A DNA stretch of 64,000 bases from Dyadobacter sp. SG02 (GTDB lineage Bacteria; Bacteroidota; Bacteroidia; Cytophagales; Spirosomataceae), in NCBI RefSeq assembly GCF_900109045.1, contig NZ_FNYL01000015.1, forward strand, positions 182,212 to 246,211. The letters run 5' to 3'. A program made the translations under genes and the position numbers. The notes below the pieces were generated by a model, which was not told the DNA's origin, made no database searches, and saw only the letters and a list, made by a program, of their open reading frames with translations. This document shows positions 1 to 9,600 of the stretch, piece after piece (position 1 is the first letter of the stretch; each line of letters opens with the position of its first letter).

Positions 1-368
1 GTTATTTCGGGATCATGGCCATTGTGATTTCCTGCCTAGGGCTGCTCGGGCTGGCTGCGTTCACAGCGGAGCAGCGCACGAAAGAAATCGGTATCAGAAA
101 GGTGCTCGGCGCAAACGTCGCCAATGTGGTAACGCTTTTATCACGCGATTTTATCAAACTGGTGTTGCTCGCCATCGTGCTGGCCACACCGCCTGCCTGG
201 TATGTCATGGACCGCTGGCTGAGCGACTTCGTGTATCACACCGAACTTTCCTGGCAGATATTCCTGCTCGCCGGGCTGATCGCCACAGGCATTGCATTGC
301 TGACGGTAAGCTTTCAGAGTATCAAAGCCGCATTGACAGATCCGGTCAAATCACTCAAAACGGAATAG
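1..368 (+). CDS. ABC transporter permease, FtsX/MacB type (C-terminal part)
   Basis: The reading frame is open from the left edge, so the start lies outside the window. The visible ~120 residues are the end of an FtsX/MacB-type permease. The short loop motif EIGIRKVLGA follows a membrane segment, which is the usual signature before the last two helices of these proteins. Two further hydrophobic segments and a charged tail ending in VKSLKTE follow. In Bacteroidota such proteins are often single long permeases of macrolide-exporter or lipoprotein-release type and act in the inner membrane. The substrate cannot be told from this fragment. No terminator is evident after the stop. Confidence 0.85.
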   Translation, partial: YFGIMAIVISCLGLLGLAAFTAEQRTKEIGIRKVLGANVANVVTLLSRDFIKLVLLAIVLATPPAWYVMDRWLSDFVYHTELSWQIFLLAGLIATGIALLTVSFQSIKAALTDPVKSLKTE

Positions 369-486
369 CGGCACAAAACAACGGAATGCTGTAATTTTCT
401 CTTCATTTGGTTAGGTTGTTTGAATTAATGACTTTCCAGTTTACCCGGGCCTGAGACCTGGGGCAAACCGGGATAAGAAACCAGAT

Positions 487-1230
487 ATGCATTCACCGAG
501 TGAACAGGATTACATACAGCAGCTTTCCATCGACTGCGTCATTTTCGGCTACCAGGATTCGCAGCTCAGCGTGCTAGTGCCGAAACTGAACTTCCGGGGC
601 GATTTCTGGGCTTTGCCGAGTGGTTTTATTTATCAGAATGAAGGCATTGACCAGGCAGCGAGACGCATTCTGGAAGATCGCACGGGCATAAAGGACATTT
701 ACCTCGAACAGTTCAGGGTTTTCGGTGACGCGTCGCGGTCGAATAGACGCTTTCTCGAACGGCTCATCGAGCTGAACGAGGATACCCTGGGCGACAAGCG
801 GTTCAACCGCAAGGAGTTCGACTGGATTACGCGGCGGTTCGTTTCGATCGGCTATTACGCATTGGTGGACATTAATAAAGTCGTTCCGCAAAAGACCGAG
901 CTCGACGAGTCCATCGCCTGGTACCCGGTCCGCGATTTGCCGCAGATGATCATGGATCATCACGAAATAGTGAAATCCGCTTTGGAAACGCTGCAACTGA
1001 ATCTCGACCAGAAACTGATCGCATTCAACCTCCTCCCCGAGACTTTTACCATGCGAGAGGTGCAGGAGCTTTACGAATCGATCTTCGACCGGGCATTTGC
1101 GCGAAATAATTTCCAGAAAAAAATCCTCGACCTGAATGTGCTCGAACGGCTGGAAAAGAAGTTTACCGGGGCCGCCAACAAGGCGCCGTTCCTCTACCGG
1201 TTCCGGAACGAGGGTGTGGACGCCGGGTAA
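487..1230 (+). CDS. Nudix-domain transcriptional regulator (NrtR/AraR-like)
   Basis: The 247-residue protein has an N-terminal Nudix fold (about residues 10-150) followed by a winged-helix-like C-terminal domain (about 165-240, with the stretch LPETFTMREVQELYESIF). This two-domain layout is that of NrtR-type regulators. In Bacteroides one such protein (AraR) senses sugars rather than ADP-ribose. The Nudix box at about residues 46-68 is degenerate: the catalytic RE pair reads RR and the following EE reads ED, so hydrolase activity is unlikely and a sensing role is more likely. No enzyme gene is adjacent, so the target genes are unknown. The family call is firm; the ligand is open. Confidence 0.8.
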   Translation: MHSPSEQDYIQQLSIDCVIFGYQDSQLSVLVPKLNFRGDFWALPSGFIYQNEGIDQAARRILEDRTGIKDIYLEQFRVFGDASRSNRRFLERLIELNEDTLGDKRFNRKEFDWITRRFVSIGYYALVDINKVVPQKTELDESIAWYPVRDLPQMIMDHHEIVKSALETLQLNLDQKLIAFNLLPETFTMREVQELYESIFDRAFARNNFQKKILDLNVLERLEKKFTGAANKAPFLYRFRNEGVDAG

Positions 1231-1248
1231 TGTGGCTGCAAAGCCACA
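1231..1248. other. short perfect hairpin after the Nudix gene
   Basis: TGTGGCT, a four-base loop GCAA and AGCCACA form a perfect 7-bp stem starting directly after the stop codon. There is no T-tract, so it is at best a weak terminator or an RNA 3'-end stabiliser. Confidence 0.4.
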
Positions 1249-1322
1249 AACAGGTCGGCGGAGAGCCACTGTAAATCACGGGTAAGCAGGGGATATTTGC
1301 ATCATCAATAACAGATGGCCCC

Positions 1323-1967
1323 GTGAAAATGAAACCTGAGAGCACCCTGAAAGTATTAGTATTCGATTTACACCCCATTTCCCGCAAAGGAATCCGGCTG
1401 CTGCTGGACACCATGGACCTGCGCATGAAAGTGACCGAGGCCGGGCGCGTGCGCCAGTTCTACAAATTGGCCACTACCCAGCGCTTCGACCTCATATTGC
1501 TGAGCATGAATGACGTAGAAGGCCTAAACAACGAACTGATTATCAATATCCTTCCAAAGACGGCCGTACTTTACACCGAAGAAGGCGCTGAAAACGCAAT
1601 GGACCTGATGGCCCTCGGCGGCGGCGCATGCATGTCGAAGAAATGTACCGACGCCGCATTACGGGAAGGCATTTCGGCCGTGCTGCAACAGCGACGTTAC
1701 GTGTGCGCGACTACCCAGGCGCACGTCAATGCCGAGTACTGGCGGTTCAGGGCGATCCGGAACGGGGCAGGCAGCTATCGCCCGCGCGTACGCCAACTCA
1801 CCAGCCGCGAGTCGGAAGTAGCGTCATTGCTGAAAACAGGCCTGAAAACAGGCGAGATCGCCGACCGTCTCAATATTCAGCACAGCACTGTGAGCACGCT
1901 GAAAGCACGTGCATTCCGCAAACTTTCGGTGACCAATCTCGTGCAAGCCATTCAGACCCTGGACTAA
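1323..1967 (+). CDS. LuxR-type regulator with degenerate receiver domain (copy 1)
   Basis: The 214-residue protein has a receiver-like N-terminal domain and a C-terminal LuxR/NarL helix-turn-helix (about residues 155-210, with LTSRESEVASLLKTG and the recognition helix region HSTVSTLKARA). The receiver lacks key residues: the phospho-acceptor position after DLILL is serine, and the acidic pair near the N-terminus reads DLH. The conserved lysine (MSKK) remains. The protein therefore probably works without phosphorylation. Translation starts at GTG 1323 or ATG 1329. It is a paralogue of the next gene, which lies 54 bp downstream on the same strand. Confidence 0.82.
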   Translation: MKMKPESTLKVLVFDLHPISRKGIRLLLDTMDLRMKVTEAGRVRQFYKLATTQRFDLILLSMNDVEGLNNELIINILPKTAVLYTEEGAENAMDLMALGGGACMSKKCTDAALREGISAVLQQRRYVCATTQAHVNAEYWRFRAIRNGAGSYRPRVRQLTSRESEVASLLKTGLKTGEIADRLNIQHSTVSTLKARAFRKLSVTNLVQAIQTLD

Positions 1968-2021
1968 CGTATACCAAATACCGGATTACCGGCACGCATT
2001 TCGCAGACCTTACCCATAGCC

Positions 2022-2666
2022 ATGCTCCACGTCATTTTGTACGACTCCCATCCAATCATTCTCAGGGGGCTTAAAGAGTTTTTCAAAAACCTCGGAAACG
2101 AGTTTACATTCTTTGAAACCCATACCGTGAGCGGTGTTTCGAAGTATCTTGCAAGCCATAAAATCGACCTGGTCGTAGCCGGTGTGAACGAAAAGACGGG
2201 AATAGATACCAGGATCATACAGAAGCACAGTGCCATCCCGTGGGTGATCATGTATAATGACAATCTTTACAAAAAAGCATTGTCGCTGGTACTTTCCGGG
2301 GCGAGCGCGTGCATTTCCAAGGGGTGCCACGACAAGGAAACAGAAAAATGCCTGCGGGAGGTACTGGCCTCGCGGAGGTACCTCTGCGAAAGCACGCTGG
2401 AAAAGTTTGGGTACGAGTTCCTTTTCGACCCTGTCAACCAGGCACAAATCCGTAACTTCCTCAAATACAACCTGCATAGAAAACCCAACAAGCTCTCGCC
2501 CCGCGAGCAGCAAGTGGCCAACCTGCTGATCACCGGCATGAAAACGTCGGAGATCGCCATGGCACTGAATGTCCGGCACAGCACGGTCAGCACGATCAAG
2601 CGGACGGTTATGTTGAAGAAAAATGTGATCAACATCGTCGAACTGGCCTCCGTTTTGTCAAATTAA
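2022..2666 (+). CDS. LuxR-type regulator with degenerate receiver domain (copy 2)
   Basis: This 214-residue paralogue of the preceding gene has the same length and layout. The receiver domain begins VILYDSHPIILRGL. The C-terminal LuxR/NarL domain contains LSPREQQVANLLITG and HSTVSTIKRTV. The expected phospho-acceptor aspartate is replaced by glycine in DLVVAGVNEK, so it too is probably a phosphorylation-independent regulator. The two copies share the unusual HSTVST recognition helix, so they may bind similar DNA sites. It lies in tandem between copy 1 and a normal response regulator, all on the plus strand. Confidence 0.82.
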   Translation: MLHVILYDSHPIILRGLKEFFKNLGNEFTFFETHTVSGVSKYLASHKIDLVVAGVNEKTGIDTRIIQKHSAIPWVIMYNDNLYKKALSLVLSGASACISKGCHDKETEKCLREVLASRRYLCESTLEKFGYEFLFDPVNQAQIRNFLKYNLHRKPNKLSPREQQVANLLITGMKTSEIAMALNVRHSTVSTIKRTVMLKKNVINIVELASVLSN

Positions 2667-2757
2667 TAGCCCTGTTTTTGTTTTGTAATTCAGGTTGAAA
2701 TGCGTTAATTTCAGTCGTTACGATCAAACCGTAATCCTGAAAGGATCTGTTGCCCAT

Positions 2758-3414
2758 ATGCCGCTCTCCATACTAATAGCCGACGATCACCAGCTTGTCC
2801 GCAAGGGACTTCAGATGGTCGTCAAAGAAGTCCTGGGATTCAATGTGACCGTAGAATTTGCCGAAACCGGCCGGGACGTGATCGAGAAGGTCACCGGACA
2901 GGATTTCGACCTGCTCATTACCGACCTGAATATGCCGGAAACCAACGAGCTCGCATTGATCCCCGATATTTTACGCATCCGTCCCAAGCTGAAAATCCTC
3001 GTCGTGACCATGAAGCCCGACAGGGTTTTTGCGGCCCGCTTCTTCCGCGAAGGCGCACTCGGGTACGTAAACAAAACAGAGCCGGACGAGGTCCTTGCCG
3101 AGGCGATACAGGTCGTAAGCCAGGGTCGGCGGTACATTTCCAGGTCGCAGAGCGAGATTTTTTCCAATGCATTGATCGGCAATGTCGCCAACACGCCTTT
3201 CGACAAGCTTTCGAAACGGGAGTTTGAAGTAGCCCTGCTCCTGCTCAAAGGTTACGGAGCCCTGGAAGTAGCCAATACATTGTCCATCAGTGCCTCCACG
3301 GCCAGCAGTTTCCGTTGTAGGGTTTTCGACAAGCTGGAAATCAAGAACCTGCTGGAACTGAACCATCTTGCCAGGATGTATCAAATTGATGCAGATTTTG
3401 AAGGTGAATCGTAA
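2758..3414 (+). CDS. LuxR-type response regulator (canonical receiver)
   Basis: The 218-residue protein starts at ATG 2758, just before the typical opening MPLSILIADDHQ; a longer frame reaching upstream to 2695 has no receiver homology. The acidic pair D9/D10 and the phospho-acceptor D56 (in DLLITDLNMP) are present, as is the conserved lysine in GYVNK. The C-terminal NarL/LuxR HTH has LSKREFEVALLLLKG. It is the only one of the three adjacent regulators that should be phosphorylated. Its last ~24 codons overlap, tail to tail, the end of the sensor kinase gene on the opposite strand, which is a plausible partner. Confidence 0.88.
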   Translation: MPLSILIADDHQLVRKGLQMVVKEVLGFNVTVEFAETGRDVIEKVTGQDFDLLITDLNMPETNELALIPDILRIRPKLKILVVTMKPDRVFAARFFREGALGYVNKTEPDEVLAEAIQVVSQGRRYISRSQSEIFSNALIGNVANTPFDKLSKREFEVALLLLKGYGALEVANTLSISASTASSFRCRVFDKLEIKNLLELNHLARMYQIDADFEGES

Positions 3415-6391
3415 AAGTACTGCCCCGCCCGGGTTCGCTGGCAATAGCAATGCTGCCATGAATGTAATCGAGCATGGTATGGATCAGCAGGCTGCCAGTA
3501 CCGCGGTTGCCGGACTGCCTGTCGCGGCTCATAAACAGGGCAATCTGCTCATCGGTAAGCCCCTGGCCGGTGTCGGTGATTGCGATCAGCAGCTGCCCGC
3601 CTTCCTCCCGGCATGAGAGCGTGATTTCCCCGTCGGTCGTGTTTTTATTGGCATTGTCGATCAAGTTACGGATGATGACCGAAAGGATCTGATAATCCGA
3701 AACACATTCCAGGTCGGTGTGTACGATCGTGAGCCGGTTATGGTTTACTTTAAAAAGCTCCTTGTACAGCGACGCGATTTCTTCGAACAATGCATTCAGC
3801 GGAAACAGGTTTTGGCTGATCTTGAACCCCCGCTGCTGGGTACTGATCCACATGAAAAACTGTTCGGTAAAGCCCAGCAGGTTTTGCGTGCCCATATGCA
3901 GGTCGCCCAGGTAGGCATCCAGGTCCGAGGGCGTGAGACGTGTGTGGTTTTTCAAGAGGTTACCACTAATGAGCGAAATAAACCGCAGCGGCGAGCGCAT
4001 ATCGTGGAGTACCATCGTGATCACGTGGTCTTTGAACCGGTTGCTTTCCAGCAATGCCATTTCCGATTTGGCCAGGTCGTCCACCGCGCTTTTCAGCTCC
4101 CGAGTTCGTGCCGAAATGACGTTTTCCAGCTCCTGTGCCTCTTTTTGCAGCTTGGTAAGCCTTCTTTTAAATAACAAATAACCAATCCCCACCGACACGC
4201 AAATGCATAGCACGTAAAACCACCACGTGTTATAGAACCACGGACGCACCTCGACAGGCAACACAAACTGGCCCGCGCTGTCGGGAATATGCGCGCCATT
4301 CCGCCGCACGAGAAGCTTGTAATCCCCCGGCGGAAGACTGGCGATCGTTACCAGCCCGTTCTTCTCCACTTTGTGCCAGTCGGCATCCAGCCCGGCGACC
4401 TGGTATTCGAGGTCCAGATTTTCCGGATTGCCGAAATAGGGCGACGAAACCTGGACGGATAAGCGCTTGAAATCGGGCGAAAGGGTAATGCCGCTCGCAT
4501 TAAGCGTAACCGGCCTGCCTTTCACAGCCAGACTATCGGCAAAAATACCCCGATCGGGGTAGTAGAGTTTGAGTTTATGCGGGTAAAGCCACACAAGCCC
4601 TTTCATCGACGGGAGTGATAACAGGCTGTCTTTCAACCACAGGTAAGAAGGGTCGCAGCCTCCGTTGAACTCGTTGGTTGGCAGACCGTCGGTGCGGTCG
4701 AAACGGAAGAAATTGACCTTGTCCTGCCGCCTTTCCGCATAGGCCTGCAATTCGGATTTCTTCACTTTGAACAGCCCATTGTTGCTCGGTAGCCAGAAAA
4801 ACCCGCGCCCATCTTCGATAAAGGAATGGACGGTCGTAAGCGCCTGTCTCGGCCCGGCCGGCATGCGGTAGAGCTTCTTGTTATGCATGAGGTAAAACCC
4901 CTTCCCGTAAGTCGAAATCCATATCTTATTGGCTGCTTCCACGTGCAGGGTCCGTATCGGCATCGCTTCCAGCACCGATTTGTCGACACGGTTGCGTTCA
5001 TAATCATACCATTTCAGCCCTTTTTCGGTGCAAACCAGGAAATAGGACGGCCGGATCTGCTTCGCGAACAGGATGTTGGTCTTCTGGGGAAATTCCTTGA
5101 ACCCGACGGCTTTGTCATTCACCAGTTTCCCAAATCCCCTGGCCGACGCGAAGAAATATTGCCCCTCGCCGGCCGTACTCATATGGATTACCGCGCTTTC
5201 GGACCCTACGATCTGGCTCCGGCCGCTCGCTATGTCCAGCTTGCGGAGCTTGTAATTTTGCTCGTAATACAGCTGGCCGTTGCCAGGCGCAAAAAGCCAG
5301 GCAGTAATACCGGGTTCGATGGGTAATTGCCGCGGTGGCTGATTCATCGAAATCAGCGTATTTCTCACGATCAGGGCGTCGTCGCCCGCTTTCGCCTGCG
5401 CGTAAAGGCTCTGATCGAGGACGGGTGCCGGAAATGGCGGTGCGACGAATATCTTTTTCTGCACGACAAACAGCCCGTCGGTCGTAGAACCGAGGTAATA
5501 TGCCTGCTGTTCGGGCAAATAGCGGACGCAATTCAAAAACGGCACATGAATGCCTTCCAGTTCGATGCCGGAATCGAGGCGCCCGTTGCGGAGCGTGACT
5601 TTGTAGAGCGTTTCGCCCGCATAGGCGTAAAAGCCTTCAGGGCAAGGAAAAGTAAGAAAGTTTCCCGCCAGAAAACCGGCATTGGAAGCCAGCGGCCCGG
5701 CAATGGATGTGTAACGGGGCAACGGAAGACCGTTTTTCCAGGCTTCTACACGGTTGCCCGGCAGAATGCAGGCCAGAAACTGCCCGGCAAATAGCGCATA
5801 CTCAGGCTTCCGGCCGGTATAGTCCCGCAAGGTTGCCGGGGCTTTCAGGTCGGGCGATAAATAGAGCAGGCTTTCGTCATTCCGGAGATAAATTTCATTA
5901 TTTGAAATATTCGACGAATAGGGAAAGAGTTTCTGCCCGAGGTTATTGTAGAAATGGGCAAGCTTGCGGCGCATGTCCTCGTCATCCACCGCCACGCCTT
6001 GTAGCCCGACATGCACCGACCACGCCGGCAACAGCACCGGTGCGGGCGCCACGTGCTTCGCCGAAGCCGACACTTTAATGATCTGTCCCCCGTACACCCG
6101 CGCGTACAACGTACCGCGTGCGTCCCTGGTAAGTCCCTCCACGCGCGACGATTTCAAACCCGTCAGCTCGGAGGTACCGTAGGTCACAAAACGTTGCCCG
6201 TCGTAACGCACCATCCCCATTTCCGTGGCCAGCCAGCAATAGCCCCATTCATCGAATTCTATGTCCTTTACGCTGTTCTGGGGAAGGCCGTTGTCGGTAT
6301 TGTATTGCGAGATAATATAGCGCTCCTGCTGCGCACTGGCCGAAAAACCAGGCAGAATAAGAGAAATCAACGCGACCAGGAGGATTCTCAT
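3341..6391 (-). CDS. two-component sensor histidine kinase with reg_prop propeller and Y_Y_Y domain
   Basis: The 1016-residue protein has a cleavable signal peptide (ends ASAQ), then regulator-propeller repeats (motifs such as GLPQNSVKDI and IWISTYGKGF) over about residues 20-640. A Y_Y_Y domain (about 640-720) and one membrane segment (about 730-750) follow, then a HisKA domain with phospho-histidine H796 in LHDMRSPL and a HATPase domain (N-box NLIDNANKN, G-box DTGQGL). This is the periplasmic sensing architecture of Bacteroidota hybrid systems. Here, however, the protein stops after the kinase and carries no receiver or AraC domain. It may pass phosphate to the convergent response regulator, whose gene it overlaps by 74 bp. 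Confidence 0.9.
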   Translation of the reverse strand: MRILLVALISLILPGFSASAQQERYIISQYNTDNGLPQNSVKDIEFDEWGYCWLATEMGMVRYDGQRFVTYGTSELTGLKSSRVEGLTRDARGTLYARVYGGQIIKVSASAKHVAPAPVLLPAWSVHVGLQGVAVDDEDMRRKLAHFYNNLGQKLFPYSSNISNNEIYLRNDESLLYLSPDLKAPATLRDYTGRKPEYALFAGQFLACILPGNRVEAWKNGLPLPRYTSIAGPLASNAGFLAGNFLTFPCPEGFYAYAGETLYKVTLRNGRLDSGIELEGIHVPFLNCVRYLPEQQAYYLGSTTDGLFVVQKKIFVAPPFPAPVLDQSLYAQAKAGDDALIVRNTLISMNQPPRQLPIEPGITAWLFAPGNGQLYYEQNYKLRKLDIASGRSQIVGSESAVIHMSTAGEGQYFFASARGFGKLVNDKAVGFKEFPQKTNILFAKQIRPSYFLVCTEKGLKWYDYERNRVDKSVLEAMPIRTLHVEAANKIWISTYGKGFYLMHNKKLYRMPAGPRQALTTVHSFIEDGRGFFWLPSNNGLFKVKKSELQAYAERRQDKVNFFRFDRTDGLPTNEFNGGCDPSYLWLKDSLLSLPSMKGLVWLYPHKLKLYYPDRGIFADSLAVKGRPVTLNASGITLSPDFKRLSVQVSSPYFGNPENLDLEYQVAGLDADWHKVEKNGLVTIASLPPGDYKLLVRRNGAHIPDSAGQFVLPVEVRPWFYNTWWFYVLCICVSVGIGYLLFKRRLTKLQKEAQELENVISARTRELKSAVDDLAKSEMALLESNRFKDHVITMVLHDMRSPLRFISLISGNLLKNHTRLTPSDLDAYLGDLHMGTQNLLGFTEQFFMWISTQQRGFKISQNLFPLNALFEEIASLYKELFKVNHNRLTIVHTDLECVSDYQILSVIIRNLIDNANKNTTDGEITLSCREEGGQLLIAITDTGQGLTDEQIALFMSRDRQSGNRGTGSLLIHTMLDYIHGSIAIASEPGRGSTFTIHLQNLHQFDTSWQDGSVPAGS

Positions 6392-6552
6392 AGTTCAAAT
6401 AATTGTGGGTCGGGGGTATTTACGTATGAAAATACTAAAATATATGTTTACATGACAATTACTACCCAATTCATTAAAAGTACTACACCGAAACCCGACA
6501 TTCGTCTACACGCCTGGTGACTTACCAAGGTCTTCCCGGTTGTTTCAAAACC

Positions 6553-6584
6553 AAAAAGGTCTGCAAAAATGCTTGCAGACCTTT
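6553..6584 (-). terminator. intrinsic terminator after the GH-D glycosidase gene
   Basis: AAAGGTCTGCAA and TTGCAGACCTTT form a perfect 12-bp stem with a six-base loop. Read on the minus strand, the stem is followed by a T-rich run (TTTTTGG). It lies about 30 bp beyond the stop of the glycosidase gene and so ends the first PUL transcript. Confidence 0.85.
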
Positions 6585-6614
6585 CCTATAATACCCATTT
6601 TAACCTACTGCTAA

Positions 6615-9600
6615 CTAATTCTTATTGAATCGCGTGTTTTGTACCACGCCGTCGGCCGACTCCACTTCCACCACATACATTCCCGCGCGCAGCGGCCTGA
6701 TACCCGGCAAGGAAATCACTTCCGCCGGATTGGTATAGCTTCTCGAAAGCATGCATTTGCCATTCATATCCACGAGCCGCACCAGCACCTTTCCTTCCAG
6801 CGACTCGCCGAGTTTGATATTCAGCTCGTCCGCGCCGGGGTTCGGGTAAATGTTAATGCGCGATTTGGCATCGTCCGCATCCCGGTAACTCACCGCCCTG
6901 ATCGCCGACCGCTCGCTTTGCCCGTCGAAATCGACCTGTTTCAGACGATAGTAGTTGATAGCCCCCGCAACCGGCACCAGGTCGTGGTAGGCATAGGATT
7001 GCTCTTTGGAAGAATCCCCGGCACCCGGCACTTTCCCAATGGCCTTGAAATCCTTGCCATCGGTGCTGCGTTCGATGACAAATTCCTTGTTGTTGGTCTC
7101 GTCGGACGTTTTCCATTGCAGCAATGTGCCTGTGTTCGACTTTTCCGCCGTGAAACCGATGAGCGTCACCGGCAATGTGGTATTGCTGAATTCGACAATA
7201 GCGGCGTCGGCGGCTGGTAGTGTGATGGAAAAGGAGCCCTGCACCTGCGTTGCCATTTGGCGGACGTTCTGGGCGCCACTGAAAAGCTCCCGCGTCGAAT
7301 AATTATCGGAGCCGCTCATGCCCGCCCGTTCGAGATTGATATTGAAAGTTTTGGACGAACCGCCATAGTTGAAAATGGCGAGGTACGATTTGTTGCCTGC
7401 ATTTTTGACAAATACCTCATTGGCCTGGTTACCGGTATTGCCCTCCACGGGGGTAAACACGGCACCGCTGGCGGCCAGACCGAGGAGGTCTTCGTTTTGC
7501 AGGAGCGCCTGCGCCTTGGTAGTCCAGGCACCGGTGGCGGAAAAATCGTCGCCGGTCACGAGCGTGCCGGTCACAATGCCCGATGCGAAGCGGGCGCGGT
7601 TTTCACCGTCGGTCTGCGTCCCGAACACGAGGTGGTCGGCGTCGAGGTAATTATAAATATGCTTCTGCCACCAGCCGTAAGTCGTGCTGTTCAGGGTGTA
7701 GGCGGTTTCGTTGATATCCTTGTAAGCATCGCACGCGATCCTGCGCATGTGTGCGTAGCGCCCGGTGGCGAGGTTGGGCGAAATGGCGGCATACACGAGC
7801 ATTTTACCATCGAGCTGGTCGATGAGGTACTCCATACCCTTACGATAGGCCTCCATGCCGGTGTGGATGGTATTGTCGGCATAGCTGTCGGCTTCCAGCG
7901 ATGCGTGACCGAGGAAATCGATTTTAATCATCTCAAAACCACAGGCAATGAACTTCCCGATCACCATTTGCAGGCGGGCTTTGGTGCCCGGGTGGGTAGG
8001 GTCCAATGCATAGGCGCCGTCCAGTTCCACAGGGTTGCCATTTACTTTTGTCCAGGCGTCCTGGTAGTTGTAAGTACTGCCTTCCATTTGCCGTGCAGAC
8101 TTGCCCCAATCCACAAATGGCGCCCAGTAAATGCCCGGTTTGAAACCCTTGATTTTGCAGTAGTTGGCAAACTCGGTCAGTTCATTGAAGTTACCATTCA
8201 ACCCGCCGCCCGACATATTATCCCAATATGAATCCAGGTCAATGTAAAGCGTATTGTCGCTATTCCGGAAATCAGGGACGCCGGTTGAAAAGAAATCCAC
8301 GACCGACTTCGCCTTCGGCAAATTGATTGACGACTGAATGGCGCCCCAGCTGTTCCATCCGAAAGGTGTTCCGGCCGTCCAGTTGAAAATGTACCGGGGC
8401 TCGGCCAGCGCATTTGCCTGCCCGAAAATATCAAAACTTGCACGCCAGTCGGCGCCGTAACTCACGAGAATGCGCGGCGAGCGGCAGGCGGTTTGCCCTA
8501 CCGATACCCATCCGTGGCCGCGTTTGTCGCGGGTGACGCTTTCCTGCGTCCAGCCTGCCACCACGGCCACATAATTGGTCGCGCCCCTGCCCTCGCCTAC
8601 GAGGTTCACCCCCGTTTTCCATACCGAATGCTCCACCGATCCGATCACAAGGCCCTTCCGGTTGGCATTATCATAAATGGCCCCCGCTTCCGAACTAAAA
8701 AAATTGGCATACCGCACTTCCTTGGCATCGTAGCGCACCCAGGCATCGTTATCGAACGGCACGAACAATGCGCGGCGGTCGGTATTCGATTGAATATCCA
8801 CGTAATTGGAAACAAGCGGCGTCATTTTGTAGCAGTTCGAGCCATTGCCGGTGAGTACCAGTTCGGTATAGAAATGCTCTTTGCCCGGATAGGTGTAAAA
8901 TACCTGCTGCATACCGATCGCCCCGCTTTTGGTCATCGTGATCACGTGCTTCGTACCGCTGCCGAATGCGTCGGTAATGGGTGCCGACGAATAGGTACGG
9001 CCCGTAAATCCGGTACTCTGGTGCACCTGGTCCGAGTTAGCACTCGCAGTAGCCTCTCCGATCACTTTTACATTGTTGAAATACACCGAGTAATGCCCGT
9101 TCGCCAGGTCGTAATCAATCCGGTTGTTCGTCCCGAATGCAATGCTCTGAATATTAGGCGTATTGATCGGCGAGAATGCGATCTTGTCGATGTTTGGGCC
9201 CCAGCCGCCCGGGTTATCGAGACGGATGCTGTTGTTGCCCGCATTCAATACCATGCTCACTGTAATGGCCGCTGGCGTAGACCATCCGCCCGATGCGGGG
9301 CACGAAACAACGACGGGCGTACCGCCATTGGCCGTCGCATTAATGGTGCGCGGGTCCCCGGTGCTGTATGTGACGGTCAGGTTGTAAGTACCTGCCGCAG
9401 CCACATTCACCGGTAGCACCACCGCGCCATTGCCAAGGTTACCCACCTGGCTCCCACCCGAGCAGCTTCCACAGCCCTGGATGTCGGCGCCGTTGGAAAG
9501 CACGCCGCTTTCCGCTTCGAAACTCTGCGCAAATACATTTGTTTGTGCGAGCATTAACATACCCAGGCAAAAATTTGCCGCCCGGCGAAGCGTCGCGCGG

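Noticed and set aside
574..1269. 231-codon minus-strand frame opposite the Nudix regulator
   Set aside because: Antisense shadow; it has no domain and extends through the hairpin after the Nudix gene.
7257..8231. long plus-strand frame opposite the GH-D glycosidase
   Set aside because: It is an antisense shadow of a well-supported gene in GC-rich DNA and has no recognisable domain.
8493..9416. 307-codon plus-strand frame opposite the GH-D glycosidase
   Set aside because: Antisense shadow; the minus-strand gene has clear domains across the same interval.
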